From assembly GCA_977017575.1 (NCBI GenBank), contig CDRNVI010000206.1, positions 1 to 43,380 of the forward strand: 43,380 nt of DNA, read 5' to 3'. Of this stretch, positions 1-10,984 are shown piece after piece. Numbering within the stretch: position 1 is the first letter of the stretch; each line of letters starts with the position of its first letter. Position numbers and translations under genes: made by a program. A model generated the notes under the pieces. That model was not told where the DNA came from, ran no database searches, and saw only the letters and a list, made by a program, of their open reading frames with translations. The stretch comes from Paramoeba atlantica. Taxonomy: Eukaryota; Discosea.

Positions 1-698
1 CCTAAACCCTAAACCCTAAACCCTAAACCCTAACCTAAACCCTAAACCCTAAACCCTAAACCCTAAACCCTAAACCCTAAACCCTAAACCCTAAACCCCC
101 TAAACCCTAAACCCTAAACCCTAAACCCTAAACCCTAAACCCTAAACCCTAAACCCTAAACCCTAAACCCTAAACCCTAAACCCTAAACCCTAAACCCTA
201 AACCCTAAACCCTAAACCCTAAACCCTAAACCCTAAACCCTAAACCCTAAACCCTAAACCCTAAACCCTAAACCCTAAACCCTAAACCCTAAACCCTAAA
301 CCCTAAACCCTAAACCCTAAACCCTAAACCCTAAACCCTAAACCCTAAACCCTAAACCCTAAACCCTAAACCCTAAACCCTAAACCCTAAACCCTAAACC
401 CTAAACCCTAAACCCTAAACCCTAAACCCTAAACCCTAAACCCTAAACCCTAAACCCTAAACCCTAAACCCTAAACCCTAAACCCTAAACCCTAAACCCT
501 AAACCCTAAACCCTAAACCCTAAACCCTAAACCCTAAACCCTAAACCCTAAACCCTAAACCCTAAACCCTAAACCCTAAACCCTAAACCCTAAACCCTAA
601 ACCCTAAACCCTAAACCCTAAACCCTAAACCCTAAACCCTAAACCCTAAACCCTAAACCCTAAACCCTAAACCCTAAACCCTAAACCCTAAACCCTAA
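1..698. repeat. Telomere, (CCCTAAA)n
   Basis: About 98 head-to-tail CCCTAAA units run from the first base to position 698. The C-rich strand reads 5' to 3' into the chromosome, so this is a left chromosome end with TTTAGGG as the 3' overhang strand. Nearly all units are perfect. The two clear exceptions lie at the distal end: a shortened unit near 31-36 and one with extra C near 95-101. The array stops abruptly at a CTAATTAG junction with block A. Confidence 0.98.
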
Positions 699-1308
699 TT
701 AGAGGAGGAGAATAAAAGAAAACAAAACATGAAAACAAACTGTTTCATATAACAGTTATGCAATGATTGTGGTGGTGATTAATGTGGCAATCCCAACTTC
801 AAACCCAAAGAGAGACCAAAAAAAAAAAGACAGCGAGAAAGGTATCCTATCAGTGGGTCCCTTCTCAAACGGAGGACTGGAGAAAGAGAGAAAAAGAAAG
901 AAAGGGGTTTAGTTGAATGGAGGGAGAAAAGGGAGGAGGGGTGAACACAAAGAAGGGGAGGGAGAATAAAAGAAAACAAATATCAAAAACAAACACTAAA
1001 ACCAATGTGATTCGCAACAACAATGTGACAATGGTGTGGAGGCAGTGATAAAAGGTTTCAAATTGTTGATTAAATATGTCACCGATAATCTCAGCGAACT
1101 GGAGAAAGAGAAAAAAGAAAGGATTTTTTAGTTAAAAGGAGAGAGGGGAGAAAAGGAGACAAGGGAGGGGGGGGGAGAACACAAAGAAGGGGAGAATAAA
1201 AGAAAACAAGTATGTGAAAAACAAACACAAAACTGATGATTCACAACAACAATGCGATGATGGTGGCAGTAGTAATCCAGGGCATATTTGTAAAGCACTC
1301 TACTGATT

Positions 1309-1364
1309 TAACAAACAATCTCTCGAGATTGATAAATCGATGTCCATTCACCTTGCAATCCGAC
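1309..1364. repeat. Conserved subtelomeric motif (best copy)
   Basis: The motif runs from AACAAACAATCTCTCGA to TCCATTCACCTTGCAATCC. Related copies lie near 2340, 3138, 3405 and 4705, and in block B near 26355, 27385, 28187, 28450 and 30655. It is the least simple-sequence part of the modules and therefore the best candidate for a functional or once-functional element. Its role is unknown. Confidence 0.6.
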
Positions 1365-3505
1365 ACATAATCACTTTTGCGCAACAACATTCCAAGAGCT
1401 CTCTGCAACACAGTTGCTTGATCGTCACTCTAATGTTGTTGTCATTTTGATTATTGCATTGTGAAGAATCTTTTCTTCTGATACAAACCCTATATGCAAA
1501 AGTTTCAGAAGCTACTCTCTTTCCTTTAAAGAAATCATCACCACCCGAACCTTCTTCCTTTGCTCCCCTCACCCTTCCCTCTCTTTTCTTCTAAAAAGAC
1601 CAAAAAAAAAAAAAAAACCTCTTTGTGTGAAGAAGAAATCAGCAACAAACACACTCAATATTCCCTCTCTCCTCCTTTGTTGGTGTTGGTTATTGAGTTG
1701 TTCTCATTGTTGTCACACGTTTTATCACGTCCTCTTTTTTTGTTGGAAAGAGAGAAAAAGAAGGAATTCCCAATTAAATAATCTTTTTCCTCTAGGCCAA
1801 ATACGCAAGTTTGCAAATCTCCAAAGGATTAGTGGCAAATAAAAATTATCTCAATAAATTAATACCAAAAATAATTTTCTCATTACCAAGAATTTTCTTG
1901 ATTTGCTACCAGACCCAAAGTACTGAAATTATTCAACAGAAAACACCCAATTTTTTGGTCGATTGAATGACTGAACTTTTTTCAGGAAACTGAAAAGGGA
2001 AAGAAAAGAAAAAAGAAGGGATTAGTAATGTGTGTTACTATAGAGGAGGGAAATACAAAGAAGGAAGAGAATAAAAGAAAACAAACAAAAAAAAGAAAAC
2101 AAACACAAAACACTATAATTCACAACAACAACGATAATTGGTCAAGATGAAAAAATTATCGCTTCAAATCTTATCAATTAAAACCCAACAAACACACACA
2201 CAGGCGAGAGAGAGAGAACTCTGGAGAAAGAGAAAAGAGAAAAGATTAGTGTTAAAAAAGGAAGGAAGGGGAGGAGGGAAAGGAGAGGGATAAAATGAAT
2301 GTGGCAATCTTTATAATACATGCACACATCATTGATATTTGACAAACAACCTCTCAATAATCGATAAATTAGGGTGTCCATTCACCTTGCAATCCAACAC
2401 ACAAACACTTTCGTGCACACTCTCAACACTCTCCAAGAGTGTGCTTTGGGAGAGCAAAACGTAGCCAGGACCAAAAAATGGAGCCCACACCAGCAAGTTA
2501 GAGAAAGGCACTGGTTTGTCAAAGTAAAATCATGCACAGTTAATCCCAACTACTTCCAGGAGGAAACTCACGGGGGTTCCAGAGTTCCATCGAAAAATCC
2601 CAACTTCAAACCCAAAGAGAGACAATCAAAAAAAAAAAAACAGCGAAAAGGGTGTCCCCCCCTTGGTGTGTCCCTTCTGAGAAAAACAGAAACTGACTGG
2701 AGAAAGAAAGGAGTTTTATTGAATGGAGGGGGAAATATGAGGGGAAAAACACAAAGAAAAAGAATCAAAGAAAACATATATGACCAAAAACAAACACTAA
2801 AACCCAATGAAATTCACAACAACAACAACATGATGGTGGAAGTGGGGTGATAGAGCACAGAGCAGGGGGCATCCTCCGACAAACTCAACAATCAGACATT
2901 TACAAAAACAAACTCTCGGTTTAAGTTCTCCTTTTATATTAAGAATTCTATGAATTTCCAACAAACATCTTAACAACAAAGGAACAATACAACAGCAATT
3001 TGTGATGAAACACAAATAAAGACCATCCAAAATGCTCCCTAAACCCTTTTGGGAAAACCCGAAGGAAACACACAAAACAACACATCAAATCAGGAAGCAT
3101 CTTTGTGAGTCGCAACACACACACACACTTTGATATTTTTAACAAACAATCTTTTGATATATTGATAAAGGGTTTAGGGTGTCCATTCACCTTACAATTG
3201 GTGGGGGGAGGGGATGTGGCAGGAAGGAACTAAAAGGGAAAGAGAAAAGGAAAAGATTAGTGTTCAAAGGAATGAGGGAGGGAGAGAGGGGGGAAAAGAG
3301 GAAGAGAATAAAAGAAAACAAACATGAAAACAAAATGATTCATATTTAACAGTTATGCAACAATGGTGGTGGAGATCAATGGCAATCTTTGTGACATATT
3401 TGATAAACAATCTCTTGATATATTGATAATATTGGTGTCCATTCACTTTGCAATCCAACACACAAACCCTTGTCAATTAAAACTTCACAAACCCTGATGA
3501 GAACT

Positions 3506-3551
3506 GAAAGAGAAAAGAGAAAAGAGAAAAGAGAAAAGAGAAAAGAGAAAG
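3506..3551. repeat. AGAGAAA 7-bp minisatellite
   Basis: A short run of AGAGAAA units. The matching run in block B is at about 28557-28602. It lies just after the phrase CAAACCCTGATGAGAACTG, as does the longer run near 4944. Confidence 0.7.
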
Positions 3552-4942
3552 GATTTCGTTCAGTTCAATGTAAGGGGGAAAAGGGAAGAAATACAAAGCA
3601 AAACAAAAACAAAACAAAAACAAAAATAAAACCAATGAATTTTACAACAATATATTATTATAGAAGTGGTGGATCAATCAAAACAAAAAAAAAAACAGAG
3701 AACTGCCAGTTCAAAAAACAGAAAAAGAGAGAGAAAAAACCAGATGATTGTTTGGGGCTTTTGAAAAATTATTGTCGAATATTTTAGGAATAACACGTCG
3801 TGAAACAGCAGCACACTTCCGGAACACAAGAAGTCAAGAAATTATCCAACAATAACAATGACATTTCTTTTTTTTTAAAAAAAAACATAATCAGGAAAAA
3901 AGAGAGAAAAGAGAGGGAAAAGAGAGGGAAAAGAGGAAAGAAAAAGAAAACCAGAAAAGGAGAGTGAACACACACCAACAAAGCCTTTGAAGAAGAGAAA
4001 CATGATTCTTTTTTTTAACAAATATATTTACTTGCTGATTACAAAACTCATTTCCCTTCGAAAAAAAAATCAGTTTGGAACGACAATTAAAAGAAAAGAA
4101 AAAGAAAGAGAAAGAGGAAAAAGAAGAAAAGAAAGAAAAGAAAAGAAAACCGAAAAAAACATTGTAAAAACTGTTCAAACTAAGGAAACAAAATTTTAGA
4201 ATCTTATTTGGTGAGGAGAAAGAGAACAAAAAGGACACCAAGAGGAGGGGGTAGGAGAAAACAAAAAGAAAACAGAAACAAAAAAGAAATGATCCATCAA
4301 TTGTCAAACGAATGGAGAGAAAAGAGAGAGAAAAGACAGTCAAACCAAAAAAAATCAAAACAACCACCTTTTATCACGAAAAGGAGGGGGGAACACAAAA
4401 GGAGGAGGAAAATAAAAGAAAACAAAAAAAAAGAAAACAAACACCAAACACCATGATTCGCAACAACGATAATTGGTAACAGCGAGATATTATTGCTTCA
4501 AACCTTATCAATTAAAACCCCAACAAACACCCACAAAGAGAGAGAGAGAACTCTGGAGAAAGAGAAAAGAGAAAAGATTAGTGTTAAAAGGAATGAGGGG
4601 GAGAGAGGGAGGAAAAAGAGGAAGAGAATAAAAGAAAACAAACCCTTCATATAACAATGCAACGATGGTGGTGGAGATCAATGGTTTCTTTGTGACACAC
4701 TGATATTTGACAAACAATCTCTCTTAATATTGATGTAATTCAACACACAAACACTTTTGCACGCAACAACAACACTCCCCAAGAGCTCTTTGCAATACAA
4801 CAGCAAAGTGTATTACTTGATCATCACCCAAAACCCTTTCAATCAAGACCCACATCTTGAATGTGGGAATAGCAGCAGCAGTAATAAGTGGTTTTAAAAT
4901 CCTTATCAATTAAAACACCTCACAAACCCTGATGAGAACTGA

Positions 4943-5020
4943 AAGAGAAAAGAGAAAAGAGAAAAGAGAAAAGAGAAAAGAGAAAAGAGAAAAGAGAAAA
5001 GAGAAAAGAGAAAAGAGAAA
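4943..5020. repeat. AGAGAAA 7-bp minisatellite, expanded
   Basis: About 11 tandem AGAGAAA units. The orthologous site in block B (about 30872-30900) has only 3 or so, so the array changed length after the blocks separated. Translated, it gives a meaningless (K/R/E)n run. Confidence 0.8.
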
Positions 5021-5829
5021 GGATTTCGTTCAGTTTGACAGAAGAAATACAAAACAAAACAAAAACAAAACAAAAACAAAAACAAAACCAATGAATTTTA
5101 TAATAATATATTATCGAGGTGGTGGATCAATCAAAACAAAAAAAAAACAGAGAACTGCTAGTTCAAAAAACAGAAAAAGAAAGAAGAAAGAGAGAGAAAA
5201 CCAGATGTTGTTTGGGGTTTTTGAAAAATTATTGTCGAATATTCGGAACAACACACGTCGTGAAACAGCAGCACACTTGTGTAACACAAGAAGTCAAAAA
5301 ATCATCCATCAACAATGATGACATCTCTCTCTTTTAAAAAAAACATAATCAGGAAAAAAGAGATAAAAGAGAGAAGGAGAGAGGAAAGATAAAAAAAAAC
5401 CAGAAAAGAGAGCGAACACACAATAACAACAAAGCCATTGAAGAAAAGAAATACGATTCTTTTTTTTTTAACAAATATATTTATTTCCTGATTACAAAAC
5501 TCATTCTCCCTTTGAAAAAAAATCAGTTTGGAACGACCAATTAAAAGAAAAGAAAAAAGAAAAGAGAAAAAAGAAGAAATGAAAGAAAAGAAAAGAACGG
5601 AAAAAAACTTGGTAAAAACTGTTCGAACCAAGGAAACAAAATTTCAGAATCTTATTTGGTGAGGAAAAAGAGAACAAAAAGTGCACCAAGAGGAGGGAGC
5701 AGGAGGAAACAAAAAGAAAACAGAAACAAAAAAGAAATGATCCATTGTCGATCAAACGAACGGAGAGAAAAGAGAGAGAAAAGACGGTCAAACCAAAAAA
5801 AACAAAACGACCACCTTTTCACACGAAAA

Positions 5830-6052
5830 AGCAATTCATCATTTATTTTTAGCACTCTAAAATATACGTCAGTCTTTTTACTACCTTTCGGCTTTGGAGT
5901 AGATGAATTTTTATATTTTATTTTTTTATGTCTTTTTCAATAAAACGAAAATAACAAAAATACTCACAAGAAAATCTGATTCGATATTTTGCCACCCAAA
6001 AATCTTTTATTTTTTGTATTTTTTTTTGTTTTTCGCCTTGAAAAACATGCTG
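5830..6052. other. Purine-to-pyrimidine strand switch, block A
   Basis: Left of here the plus strand is A/G-rich; right of here it is T/C-rich for about 3 kb. The switch region is ordinary AT-rich sequence with CTACCTTTCGGCTTTGGAG near 5880. Block B switches at the homologous place (about 31735). No gene is seen. Confidence 0.7.
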
Positions 6053-7461
6053 TTGCTTGTTCGAGGGGGATGGAGGGAGTCGCGGTCAGGGGGGCAAAGG
6101 GAAAAGACTTTTTTTGCTTCTTTCAAACAATTCTTTTTTTGTTTTCTTTGTGTGTGTAAAAAAAAGAGAAAAAGAGTTGATCTTGATGAGGTGAGAGATC
6201 GCTTCAAAGACCACACGCGGAGAGAGGAAGAAAGAATTGTGGTGTGGATTGCTCAGAACTCAGAACATTATCCCTCCCCTATGTGATCAGGTTTTCTTCT
6301 TTGTTTCCTCTCAGTGTTTTTTTTTTTTTTGTCCTTTCTCTCCTCTTTTCCCCCCTTTTTTTTTTGGTTTTTGATCTCTTTTCCTTTTGTTTGTGTGTCT
6401 TTTGTTTGTGTGTGTCTTTTGTTTGTGTGTCTTTTGTTCGCCACCCTAAATCCTTGTTTTTCACACTTGTTTTCGTCATGTTTATTTTTCCTTTCTTGGG
6501 TATCATGATGGATGAGGCTTGAGATGCGGTTCTCTTCATCCTTTTGTTTGTCTTGTCTTTTTTATTTGTTCTTCTTTCTTTGTTCTTTTGTTCGTTCTTT
6601 TCTTTATTGTCTTTTTGTGTCCTCTTTGCTCTTCCTTTTCCCCCTTTTCCCCCTTCCCTTTCACTCTCCCTTCCCTAAACCCTTTTCTGTTGCGAACCCC
6701 TACCTTGTTCTGTTGTCTTCTATTCATTTTGAAGTCTTTCTCACTCCTCTTTCCTGTCGAATCTCCCCCTGGTTGATTCTCCCCTCTTCTGTTTTTCTAC
6801 TGTCTCCTTTCTTATCTTTTCCTCAAAAATTTGTTTTCTCACTTTAATTGTTCTTTCTTATTTGGAGTGTTTTCCTCTTTTGTGTTTTTCCCTCTCTTTT
6901 GTCTTTCGTTGGTGCTTTGTGCTCCTTCAACCCTGCCTACTGTGTTTTGATTCATCCTTTTGTTTTTTGCCACATTTGATTTTTTTCTGTGTTTTCTCTC
7001 TTTGAATATTTTCTCTTTTGTTCAAAACCCTATTCTTTCTTTTGTTGTTGTTCCTTTTATTTGATATAAACCACACCTTCTGCTTTTTCGATTTGATCTT
7101 TGGATTGACTTTCGTTTATTGTTTTGTTGTTTTTCTGTGGAGATCTCATCAATCCTGACATTTTCCCTTTCCCCTCCCCCCAAATCTTCACTTCCCCCTC
7201 TTTTCCTTTTCTCTTTTGTTGATATCTCCCCATCTTTACTCTAATAACCTTATTCTCTCTCTTCTCTCTTTCTAAACCTTTTTTTCTTTCAATAGAGTGT
7301 AGTTGTGGGGCAGAGGAAGTTTTTCTCCTAATTTGTCATCATTGCAATCTTTTTCTCTTTCTTTTTTTTCAATCTCTTTTTTGCAAGTACTTTTTTCTTT
7401 TTTTTTTCATTTTTTCTTTCTCTTTCTCTCTTTTAAAGAAATAAAATAGAATGATCAATTA
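6053..7461. repeat. 1.4-kb pyrimidine-rich unit A1
   Basis: First of two direct tandem units. It begins TTGCTTGTTCG and contains ACCACACGCGGAGAGAGG, CCTATGTGATCAGG and GTGTAGTTGTGGGGCAGAGG, which recur in A2 and in block B. Open frames on the plus strand are F/S/L-rich and arise from T/C bias. A telomere-like CCCTAAACCC sits near 6673. At several diagnostic sites A1 agrees with the single B unit against A2. Confidence 0.85.
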
Positions 7462-8871
7462 TTGCTTGTTCGGGGGAGGGTGATGGAGGGAGTCAAAGTT
7501 AGGGGGGTGGCAAGGGGAAGAGACTTTTTTTTGCTTCTTTCATCAAACAACTCTTTTTTTGTTTTCTTTGTGTATGTAAAAAAAAGAGAAAAAGAGTTGA
7601 TCTTGATGAGGTGAGAGATTGCTTCAAAAACCACACGCGGAGAGAGAGGAAGGAAGAATTGTGGTGTGGATTGCTCAGAACATTATTCCTCCCCTATGTG
7701 ATCAGGTTTTTCTTCTTTGTTTCCTCTCAGTGTTTTTTTTTTTGTTTTGGTCCTTTCTCTCCTCTTCTCCCCCTTTCCTTTTTTTTTTGGGTTTTTGATT
7801 TCTTTTCCTTTTGTTTGTGTGTCTTTTGTTTTCTTTTATTCACCACCCTAAACCCTTGTTCGTCACACTTGTTTTCGTCATGTTTATTTTTCCTTTCTTG
7901 GGTATCATGATGGATGAGGCTTGAGATGTGGTTCTCTTCATCCTTTTGTTTGTCTTGTCTTTTTTATTTGTTCTTCTTTCTTTGTTTTTTTGTTCGTTCT
8001 TTTCTTTATTGTCTTTTTGTGTCTTCTTTGCTCTTCCCTTTTTCCCTTTTTCCCTTTTTCCCCTTTCCCTTTCCCCCTTATTCTGTATTTCAAATCTTTA
8101 CCTTGTTCTGTTGTCTTCTATTCATTTTGAAGTCTTTCTCACTCCTCTTTCCTGTTGAATCTCCCCCGTCGATTCTCCCCTCTTCTCCTTTCTTATCTTT
8201 TCCTCAAAAATTTGTGTTTTCTTCTCACTTTGATTGTTCTTTCTTATTTGGAGTGTTTTCCTCTTTTGTGTTTTTCCCTCTCTTTTGTCTTTCGTTGGTG
8301 CTTTGTGCTCCTTCAACCCTGCCTGCTGTGTTTTGATTTATCCTTTTCTTTTTTGCCACATTTGATTTTTTTCTGTGTTTTCTCTCTTTGAATATTTTCT
8401 CTTTTGTTCAAAACTCTATTCTTTCTTTTTTTCTTTTGTTGTTCCTTTTATTTGATATAAACCACACCTTCTGCTTTTTTTCAATTTGATCTTTGGATTG
8501 ACTTTCATTTATTGTTTTGTTGTTTATTTTCTGTGGGGATCTCATCAATCCTCTGACATTTTCCCTTTCCCCCCCTCCCCTCCCCCCCCCCAAAATCTTC
8601 ACTTCTCCCCTCTTTTCCTTTTCTCTTTCGTTGATATCTCCCCATCTTTACTCTAATAACCTTATTCTCTCTTTTCTCTCTTTTTAAATCTTTTTTTCTT
8701 TCAATAAAGTGTAGTTGTGGGGCAGAGGAAGTTTTTCTCCCCAAATTTGTCGTTGTTGCAATCTTTTTCTCTCTCTTTTTTTTCAATCTCTTTTGCAAGT
8801 ACTTTTTTCTTTTTTTTTCATTTTCTTTTCTCTTTCTCTCTTTTAAAGAAATAAAATAGAATGACCAATTG
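7462..8871. repeat. 1.4-kb pyrimidine-rich unit A2
   Basis: Second direct tandem unit, starting with the same TTGCTTGTTCG and ending with AATAAAATAGAATGACCAATT, the counterpart of the A1 end at 7440-7461. It differs from A1 by scattered substitutions and small indels and is the more divergent of the three known units. No gene is seen. Confidence 0.85.
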
Positions 8872-9204
8872 CTGCTGCTGCTGTATTGTTGTTGTGGTCA
8901 GATGTCAACTATCACCCCATCTGCCTCTCCCCGAACAAAAATATTATTGCTTTTTGGAGTCATTTTTGAGTGCTGCTAAATCAGATTTACTTCTTTTATG
9001 GTAATTAGTTGTTGTTGATTAATTATTTATTGTTCTTTGTTTGTTCTTTGTGTGAAATTCTTATATATGAAAATTATTAATATTTTGGGGATGATTATTT
9101 ATTGTTAATATTTAACATATTATTTTTCTGTTGTATTATCAATCCATTTTTATTAAGGTTTTGCTTTCATATATTTGTTGCTTTTGAATAATATAACACC
9201 TCTC
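8872..9204. other. AT-rich spacer within block A
   Basis: GCTGCTGCTGCTGTATTGTTG followed by AT-rich DNA. The first ~150 bp match block B 33350-33470; after about 9030 the two blocks differ. No gene, RNA or clear repeat is seen in the rest. Confidence 0.6.
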
Positions 9205-9760
9205 TTTGTTTTGGTTTGATTCCTGGTTGGTTCTTATTTTTTAATTTTTTATTTTTTTTTTGGGAGTCAAAATCCAGACTTTTGATCAATTTATTTTTGG
9301 GTTCAATTTTTGATTGGTTCATATTTTTTTTTTTTAATTTTTTTTGGGGAGTCAAAATCCTTCTGTGACGAGAATTTTGATTGATTTATTTTTGGGTTCA
9401 ATTCTTCATTGGTTCATATTTTTTTTTTAATTTTTTTGAGGAGTCAAAATCCTTCTGTGACGAGAATTTTGATCAATTTATTTTTGGGTTCAATTCTTCA
9501 TTGGTTCATATTTTTTTTTTAATTTTTTTGGAGAGTCAAAATCCTTCTGTGACGAGGAATTTGATCAATTTATTTTTGGGTTCAATTCTTCATTGGTTTA
9601 TATTTTTTTTAATTTTTTTTTGAGGAGTCAAAATCCTTCTGTGACGAGGATTTTGATCAATTTATTTTTCGTTCAATTCTTAATTGGTTCACATTTTTTT
9701 TAATTTTTTTTTGAGGAATCAAAATCCTTCTGTGACGAGACTTTTGATCGATTTATTTTC
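9205..9760. repeat. 92-bp tandem array
   Basis: Six good units begin at GAGTCAAAATCC: 9264, 9349, 9441, 9533, 9625 and 9716, spaced 85, 92, 92, 92 and 91 bp, with a degenerate unit before the first. Each unit contains CTTCTGTGACGAG, GATCAATTTATTTTTGGG and TTGGTTCATA followed by a T tract. An inverted-repeat element interrupts the array, and a scrap of it resumes at 10342-10396. Block B has no equivalent array. Confidence 0.9.
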
Positions 9761-9825
9761 ACACCAGGCTGGCTAAACCCGATGCACCTTGAGTCATGAA
9801 TTTATCAATCATCCAAATCAACCCT
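9761..9825 (+). repeat. Left terminal inverted repeat
   Basis: Arm of the element at 9761-10341. It pairs with 10279-10341. Confidence 0.8.
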
Positions 9826-10278
9826 GTTTATTTCTTTCAAACCTGCAAAAAAAATCATGTCCATATCAGTTTTTTTGGTTTTTTTTTTTGATTCACCACT
9901 CTTTTTTGTTTTTTTCTTGTGTTTTGAGTTTCAGAAAAGTTGAAAGATGAGAGAGAAACAAGATTTGTTCTTCTTTTTTTCAAGTTTTTTTTGTAAGCTT
10001 TGTTTTTTTGGTTTGGGAGTCTTCTTGTATCTTCTTGTGTTTTTTTCTTTCATTTTTTTATCTTTTCAGGAGAAAACAAGGTTTTTGTGTTTTTTGAAAT
10101 TCTGAAAATGAATTTTTTTTTGTGTTTGGCTGGATTCTGGGTATTTTGTTTTTTGGAATTCTGAAAAAGAAAGATTGTTTTTCAGAATTCTAATTTTCAA
10201 AGGTTTGTCCAAAATTGAGTTGGAACTGGTTATTTGCTAAGGTGGAACTTTTTTTTTGAGGCCTTGAATGAAAGTGAT

Positions 10279-10341
10279 GGGGTTAGTTTGGATGATTGAT
10301 AAATTCACAACTCGAAGTGCATAGTTTAGCCAGCTTGGAGT
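10279..10341 (-). repeat. Right terminal inverted repeat
   Basis: Arm of the element at 9761-10341. It pairs with 9761-9825 and shows a few mismatches and one indel, so the copy is not fresh. Confidence 0.8.
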
Positions 10342-10689
10342 GATTGGTTTATATTTTTTTTTTTTTTTTTGGAGAGATCAAAAATCCTTCATTTTTTTTC
10401 TTTTTTTTTTCTCATATTATTTTTTTTTTATTTAAAGGTGAATTATTGAGTGAACTTTATGGATTTCACTTTTCTTCTTGTTATGTTAAACTGTTTTGCT
10501 TTTTCTTCTATTGTATTAATTGAACCTTATGTTGGTTACTATTATCAAAAGAAAGAGAAGAATAGATTAAAATCTTTTCTATTGTATTATTTCCTTTTTT
10601 TTTATGTTTTTTGTTGACCTTTTTTTTGTTTAAATTTTTTTCTTCTTTCTTTTTTCTTTCTTTAAATCCTTCTTATTTCTGTTTTTTTT
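10342..10689. other. T-rich spacer
   Basis: A leftover of the 92-bp array (10342-10396), then T-rich DNA with no gene or RNA that I can see. Confidence 0.6.
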
Positions 10690-10956
10690 AAAAAAATAAT
10701 AAATAATTTTTCAAAATAAATTAAATGAATTTATTTTTTCAATTTTTTTAAGAAACCATTTTCTTTCTCTTACAACCATTTATTTTAAATAAAAATCTTT
10801 TCTTTAAAGAAAAATAAAAAAAAAGAAGAAATTCTAAGTTGCAGGAAAACCTAATGTTGCAAAAAGACTTTTAAAAAAAAATATTGATTTAAAGGGAGTA
10901 AAGAGCCTAAACCTATAAAATAATAGGTTGAACTGGGCAAGAGCTATAAACCCTAA
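10690..10956. repeat. Inner end of block A with telomere-like tail
   Basis: It matches 35390-35599 (TTTTCAAAATAAATT, GAAGAAATTCTAAGT, AAAGGGAGTAAA, then GGGCAAGAGCTATAAACCC). Both copies end in AAACCCTAA in the same orientation as the telomere, after which the two loci share nothing. Confidence 0.85.
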
Positions 10957-10984
10957 AAAAAATCCTGCTCAAATCAAGGCAATG

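Larger units (their letters stand above)
699..5830. repeat. Purine-rich modular array of block A
   Basis: Degenerate modules of roughly 200-500 bp recur here. A typical module holds CTGGAGAAAGAG, then GA-rich sequence, then GAATAAAAGAAAACAAAC, then ATTCACAACAACAA and GATGGTGG, and often ACAAACAATCTCTCGATA followed by GTCCATTCACCTTGCAATCC (near 1320, 2345, 3150 and 3410). The plus strand is strongly A/G-biased throughout. I see no gene in it. Confidence 0.8.
9761..10341. mobile_element. 581-bp element with 63-bp terminal inverted repeats (MITE-like)
   Basis: The left arm (9761-9825) begins AC-ACCAGGCTGGCTAAAC; the right arm (10279-10341) read in reverse begins ACTCCAAGCTGGCTAAAC. Both continue through GAATTTATCAATCATCCAAA, so about 50 of 63 bases pair. 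The interior is T-rich and has no open frame of note. It splits the 92-bp array, which shows insertion. Size, terminal inverted repeats and lack of coding capacity fit a non-autonomous DNA transposon. I could not find a clean target duplication; part of the receiving repeat unit seems missing. Confidence 0.75.
699..10956. repeat. Subtelomeric block A (telomere-adjacent copy)
   Basis: This whole stretch is the partner of block B (25570-35599) in the same orientation. Sequence from 703 onward matches 25745 onward at very high identity; for example 779-979 and 25819-26019 differ at only a few bases. Block A lacks the LINE present in B, has two 1.4-kb units where B has one, and carries a different tandem array near its inner end. 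No convincing protein gene is visible: open frames are low-complexity runs. It resembles Y'-type subtelomeric elements of other eukaryotes in position and behaviour, but not in sequence that I can recognise. Confidence 0.9.

Noticed and set aside
1-698. CRISPR-like array
   Set aside because: Seven-base units without spacers; it is a telomere.
9205-9760. CRISPR-like array
   Set aside because: The units are contiguous 92-bp copies with no unique spacers, in eukaryotic subtelomeric DNA.
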